Assembly: GCA_031282905.1 (NCBI GenBank)
Contig: JAITCV010000097.1
Coordinates: 1 to 7,380, forward strand
Origin: Azoarcus sp.
Lineage (GTDB): Bacteria > Pseudomonadota > Gammaproteobacteria > Burkholderiales > Rhodocyclaceae
DNA: 7,380 bases
Reading direction: 5' to 3'
Shown here: piece by piece, positions 4,816 to 7,380 of the stretch
How positions within the stretch are numbered: position 1 is the stretch's first letter
Layout: every line of letters begins with the position of its first letter
Position numbers and translations under genes: made by a program
Notes under the pieces: model-generated
What the model was told of the DNA's origin: nothing
The model's input: the letters and a program-made list of their open reading frames with translations, nothing else
Database searches by the model: none

Positions 4816-4927
4816 GGCGACCAATCGTATTGCCAGAAATGTGATCGACAATACCGAGCTCCACTGTTTTTTCTTCCACCAGGCGCAATGTCCAGCGCGA
4901 AAAGCTTTTGTGGCCGCACGGCTGTTT
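4805..4927 (-). mobile_element. IS630-family transposase remnant (N-terminal-half segment)
   Basis: The minus frame from about 4927 to TAA 4805-4807 reads SFSRWTLRLVEEKTVELGIV and then DHISGNTIGRLLI. IS630 transposases have, after the first helix-turn-helix region, the signature (A/S)RWTLRLLADxxVEL...S.xTVRRxLKK. This piece matches it, then stops where the KKN... linker to the DDE domain should follow. The start codon, first HTH and the catalytic domain are missing. It abuts the methyltransferase stop, so it has probably eroded up to that gene. It cannot encode an active enzyme. Confidence 0.78.
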
Positions 4928-4928
4928 A

Positions 4929-5813
4929 TTACGGAATTTGCGGTTTGAACGGTAGTTCCAGCCCGCCGCGGGCGAAGAAGCGGGCGAGGTCGTGGAAGGC
5001 GCGGCGCTGGCGTGAGGAAAGAGTAGCGTAGTGGCCGCGCGCGGCGGTCAATGTGGCGGGGGCGGCGGCCCGCGTGACGGGACCGCGCAGGGCGACCAGG
5101 AAAGGGACGAGGAAAGTGTGCACGAGGCGGATGCCGTCCCGCGCGCGCAGCGTCTGGCTTGCTGCGCGCCAGTCGTCGAGGCTGAACGCGGCGGCAAGCG
5201 AGTGGTGGTAGTCCGCGGTGAAATGCGGCGATTGCTCACGGGCGTGTTCGTGGGCGAAGAAATACATGCTTGCCTTGCGTTTCAGGCGGCCGAAATCCAC
5301 CACGTAGATACTGCCGCCGGGTTTGAGGATGCGGTGGATCGTGGCGAAGGTGGCGGCAAGCTCGTCCGGGTTGGGCAAGTGGTGCAGTGCCATGGTTGAA
5401 ACCACCGTGTCGACGCTGGCCGACGCGATGCCGTCGAGGCGAGTCATGTCGTCTTTCATCAGGATGACATTGGTTGTACCTTCACGGCGCAGGTAATCGT
5501 GGGCGAGGGCCAACATCGCCGGGGCGCATTCGATGCCAATGAAATGCGCGGCGGGCGCGAGGCGGGCCATCAGGGCGAGCTGGACGGCGGGGCCGCAGCC
5601 GAGGTCGACCACCCGCGCGCCGGGGGCGATGAGCGCGCTGGCCTGGATCGCGTGATAAAGATAAGTCGGCGCCAGTTGGCCGTGAGCGCCGGCGTCGAGG
5701 AAGGCATGGGCGGCGGCGGATTCGTCCATCAACGCCGATTCGGGGATGCGTGGCGATTCTTCGCGGCTCAGCCAATCACGCGCCAGATGGTAAAGGAGTG
5801 CCGCGCCGGGCAT
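4929..5813 (-). CDS. Class I SAM-dependent methyltransferase
   Basis: This 294-residue protein has a Rossmann-type methyltransferase core. Motif I is VVDLGCGPA (68-76, SAM-binding glycines). The acidic end of strand 2 is GIE (93-95), binding the ribose hydroxyls. A KDDM stretch lies near 120-123. The motif IV-like region VVSTMALHHLPNPDEL precedes ILKPGGSIYVVDFG (162-175). The N-terminal 65 residues and the C-terminal 120 residues, which include a charged region after GRLKRK, are not diagnostic, so the substrate is unknown. ATG 5813 lies 2 bp after the epd stop, pointing to translational coupling. An earlier in-frame ATG (5924) would give 37 more residues but would lie inside epd. No family more precise than methyltransferase type 11/25 can be supported. 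Confidence 0.85.
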   Translation of the reverse strand: MPGAALLYHLARDWLSREESPRIPESALMDESAAAHAFLDAGAHGQLAPTYLYHAIQASALIAPGARVVDLGCGPAVQLALMARLAPAAHFIGIECAPAMLALAHDYLRREGTTNVILMKDDMTRLDGIASASVDTVVSTMALHHLPNPDELAATFATIHRILKPGGSIYVVDFGRLKRKASMYFFAHEHAREQSPHFTADYHHSLAAAFSLDDWRAASQTLRARDGIRLVHTFLVPFLVALRGPVTRAAAPATLTAARGHYATLSSRQRRAFHDLARFFARGGLELPFKPQIP

Positions 5814-5815
5814 GG

Positions 5816-6865
5816 TCAGCGCGCCAGTTGTTTCAGCCAGTGGCGGGCCAGTTCGACCATGCGGTTGGCAAATCCCCATTCGTTGTCGAACCAGAGGAAA
5901 AGATTGATCAAGCGCGGCCCGCAAGCGCGGGTTTGACGACCATCGACGATGACGGAATGGGGATCGTGGTTGAAGTCGATCGAGGCGTGATGGGCGTCCG
6001 TCCAGCCGATGAGACCACGATGAGCGCCGCAGGCGGCGTCGCGCAGCAACGCGTTGATGCGTTCGGCGCCGATGTCACGGGTGAGGGTCAACACCATGTC
6101 GATGGCCGACACATTGTGGATCGGTACCCGGATGGCTTTGGCCTCGACTCGGCCCTGGAGTTCGGGCAGCAAGCGTTCGACGCCGCGCGCAAGACCGGTG
6201 GACACAGGGATGATCGATTGCATTGCCGAGCGCGTGCGAGCGAGGTCGGCGTGATGATAGCCGTCGATCAGCGGCTGGTCGTTCATCGCCGAATGCAGCG
6301 TGGTGAGCAATACCCGTTCAAGGCCGCATTCCTGCTGAAGGAGGGCGAGCACCGGCACGGCCGCATTGGTTGTGCATGAAGCGGCGGAGAGCAGCCGAAT
6401 CGATGCGCCGGGATCGGGCCGGGTGACACCATAGACGATAGTGGCATCGACATCGCCCGCGCTCGCGCCGGGGTGGGAGAGCAGCAGCCGGGGACAGCCC
6501 GCGTCGATGAAACGTTGCAGCTCGGCGCGCTTGCCGTATTGCCCCGAGCATTCGACGACCAAGTCGAGGTCGAGCGCGCGCCAATCCACACCTTCCGGCG
6601 TCGTGGCATGGGTGACGGCGATGGCCTGTCCATCAAGAATGAGCCGTTCGCCTGCGACCGCCACTTGTCCGGGAAAACGCCCGTGCGTGGAATCGAAACG
6701 GGTAAGGTGGGCAATGCTGGCGAGGTCCGCAGGTTCGTTGATTGCCGCCACGCGCAGGACATCGGCGAGTCCGGCTTCATGGATGGCGCGAACGAACGAG
6801 CGCCCGATGCGGCCATAACCATTGATAGCCAGGCGGTAAGCAGGTGGCGGAGGGGAGGAGATCAC
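5816..6865 (-). CDS. epd: Epd/GapA-family dehydrogenase (erythrose-4-phosphate or GAPDH)
   Basis: This 349-residue NAD-dependent phosphate-aldehyde dehydrogenase has an NAD-binding GYGRIG loop (16-21), INEPAD (42-47), the catalytic Cys164 in ASCTTN (162-167) and base His191. LHSAMNDQ (190-197) and DFNHDPHS (297-304) resemble Epd, which oxidises erythrose 4-phosphate for vitamin B6 synthesis, more than GAPDH (HxYTxDQ). VVDGTQTR-like and WFDNEWGFANRM (325-336) motifs complete the C-terminus. Ala168 replaces the second Cys usual in ASCTTNC. The GTG at 6865 is the only start covering the family N-terminus, but no Shine-Dalgarno precedes it. A 10-residue SSPPPPAY leader comes before the Rossmann strand. 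No pgk, tkt or pdx gene is near, so its pathway is not supported by context. Gap versus Epd specificity is open. Confidence 0.88.
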   Translation of the reverse strand: MISSPPPPAYRLAINGYGRIGRSFVRAIHEAGLADVLRVAAINEPADLASIAHLTRFDSTHGRFPGQVAVAGERLILDGQAIAVTHATTPEGVDWRALDLDLVVECSGQYGKRAELQRFIDAGCPRLLLSHPGASAGDVDATIVYGVTRPDPGASIRLLSAASCTTNAAVPVLALLQQECGLERVLLTTLHSAMNDQPLIDGYHHADLARTRSAMQSIIPVSTGLARGVERLLPELQGRVEAKAIRVPIHNVSAIDMVLTLTRDIGAERINALLRDAACGAHRGLIGWTDAHHASIDFNHDPHSVIVDGRQTRACGPRLINLFLWFDNEWGFANRMVELARHWLKQLAR

Positions 6866-6914
6866 GGGGGCGGGACAGAAAAGAAAGGTGGGGATGATAA
6901 CAGTGGCTCGTGAG

Positions 6915-7064
6915 GAAGCTGCGGAATCGAACAGGGCAAATGTTCATTTCGTCGATGCCTTGCAAGATGCGCGAGCGGAGTTCAGCCAGGGAACGCACGC
7001 GGAGGTGGCGCAGGAAGGTTTTGGAGAAAATATTTCCTTTGGGAGTCTTGTGGAGTACCCGGAA
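6915..7064 (-). mobile_element. IS630-family transposase remnant (C-terminal end)
   Basis: After a stop at 7067-7065 the minus frame reads HKTPKGNIFSKTFLRHLRVR, then SLAELRSRILQGIDEMN and ICPVRFRSF. In IS630 transposases the last conserved block is TPxHGSWLNxVExFFSKxARxxLRHIRVxSxxELxxRIxxxIxExN. The piece matches with deletions at HGSWLNxVE and MAR, so it is decayed. It runs into the region just upstream of epd (start 6865), and its 3' end lies where the epd promoter should be. This C-terminal sub-type differs from that of the remnant at 4805-4927, so they need not come from one element. The rest of 6866-7270 holds no gene I can support. Confidence 0.65.
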
Positions 7065-7270
7065 TCAGAAGCTGCTCAAACCTGGACTGAATACTGGCGT
7101 CAAAGCTGTGGAATTGCTCGACGGATCAAGCATTACAGATGGCTATTCCTCTCGGAAAACCTTGTGCTTGAAGTATTTGCAGAAGGCGTGCAATGGGGAG
7201 ATCATTCTTCTTGAAGGTAAGCCGCTGCTACGCTTTTCGTCAGCCAAACTCCAGACCACGCCCTAGTATC

Positions 7271-7298
7271 TTGCGTCATCTAAAATTTATTGTATAAT
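7271..7298 (+). promoter_or_regulatory. Promoter of the right-edge transposase
   Basis: TTGCGT (7271-7276) and TATAAT (7293-7298) are 16 bp apart, with a perfect -10 hexamer 35 bp upstream of ATG 7334. The stretch is AT-rich and probably near the left end of the insertion sequence. I could not identify its terminal repeat. Confidence 0.6.
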
Positions 7299-7333
7299 AT
7301 TCGATCTGTTAATTGAATGAAGGAGAGCAGCAT

Positions 7334-7380
7334 ATGAAGGCCAAGAAATACAAGGTATACCTGACCGAATCTGAAAGAAA
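7334..7380 (+). CDS. IS630-type transposase, N-terminal fragment
   Basis: AAGGAG at 7320-7325 precedes ATG 7334, which opens MKAKKYKVYLTESER before the window ends. This matches the usual IS630 transposase start (M..xYxVxLTxxER), which leads into the first helix-turn-helix region. The good promoter and ribosome site suggest an element that is still expressed. Only about 15 residues are visible, so the call rests on a short motif plus two other IS630 fragments nearby. The catalytic DDE domain should lie to the right. Confidence 0.6.
   Translation, partial: MKAKKYKVYLTESER

Noticed and set aside
5499..6379. Plus-strand frames of 145 and 209 codons
   Set aside because: They are antisense to the methyltransferase and epd, whose motifs are unambiguous.
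1..7380. tRNA, rRNA, CRISPR or riboswitch
   Set aside because: No cloverleaf with a T-loop, no regularly spaced repeats and no recognisable riboswitch core were seen on either strand.

Overview
The window looks chromosomal and most likely betaproteobacterial. The evidence is a GC-rich core with leuC, purN, an Epd/GapA-type dehydrogenase and an exosortase-associated (PEP-CTERM) acyltransferase. These conserved genes are separated by accessory material: a toxin-antitoxin remnant, insertion-sequence scraps and small orphan genes. This placement is inferred from gene content; nothing here fixes a genus.

Layout. (1) 1-95: start of leuC on the minus strand, running off the left edge. (2) 207-1005: a BrnT/BrnA-type toxin-antitoxin module on the plus strand. 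It has a near-consensus promoter with a built-in operator palindrome, a frame-broken brnT and an intact brnA. A perfect 18-bp inverted repeat brackets it, and a long hairpin closes it. (3) 1035-2439, minus strand: a possible phage-like small ORF, purN with an unusual C-terminal extra domain, and a type IV pilin-like gene whose N-terminal membrane helix lies in another frame. (4) 2824-3647: a LuxI-like PEP-CTERM/exosortase acyltransferase with a strong terminator. (5) 3893-4509: a small gene coupled to a DUF2335 membrane-protein gene carrying a one-base frameshift. A convergent mini-gene at 4493-4703 seems to be frameshifted too. (6) 4805-4927: remnant of an IS630-family transposase. (7) 4929-6865, minus strand: an Epd/GapA-family dehydrogenase followed 2 bp later by a SAM methyltransferase. 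(8) 6915-7064: a second IS630-family remnant. (9) 7271-7380: promoter, ribosome binding site and first codons of a further, apparently intact IS630-type transposase leaving the window on the plus strand.

The conserved genes (leuC, purN, acyltransferase, epd, methyltransferase) read cleanly. The accessory genes (brnT, pilin-like, DUF2335, mini-gene) each break at one- or few-base indels, several of them in runs of A, C or G. Either these genes are decaying, or the assembly has homopolymer errors; the sequence alone cannot decide. I do not see a complete new system. The best leads are the inverted repeats around the toxin-antitoxin module, the purN fusion, and the DUF2335 gene pair.
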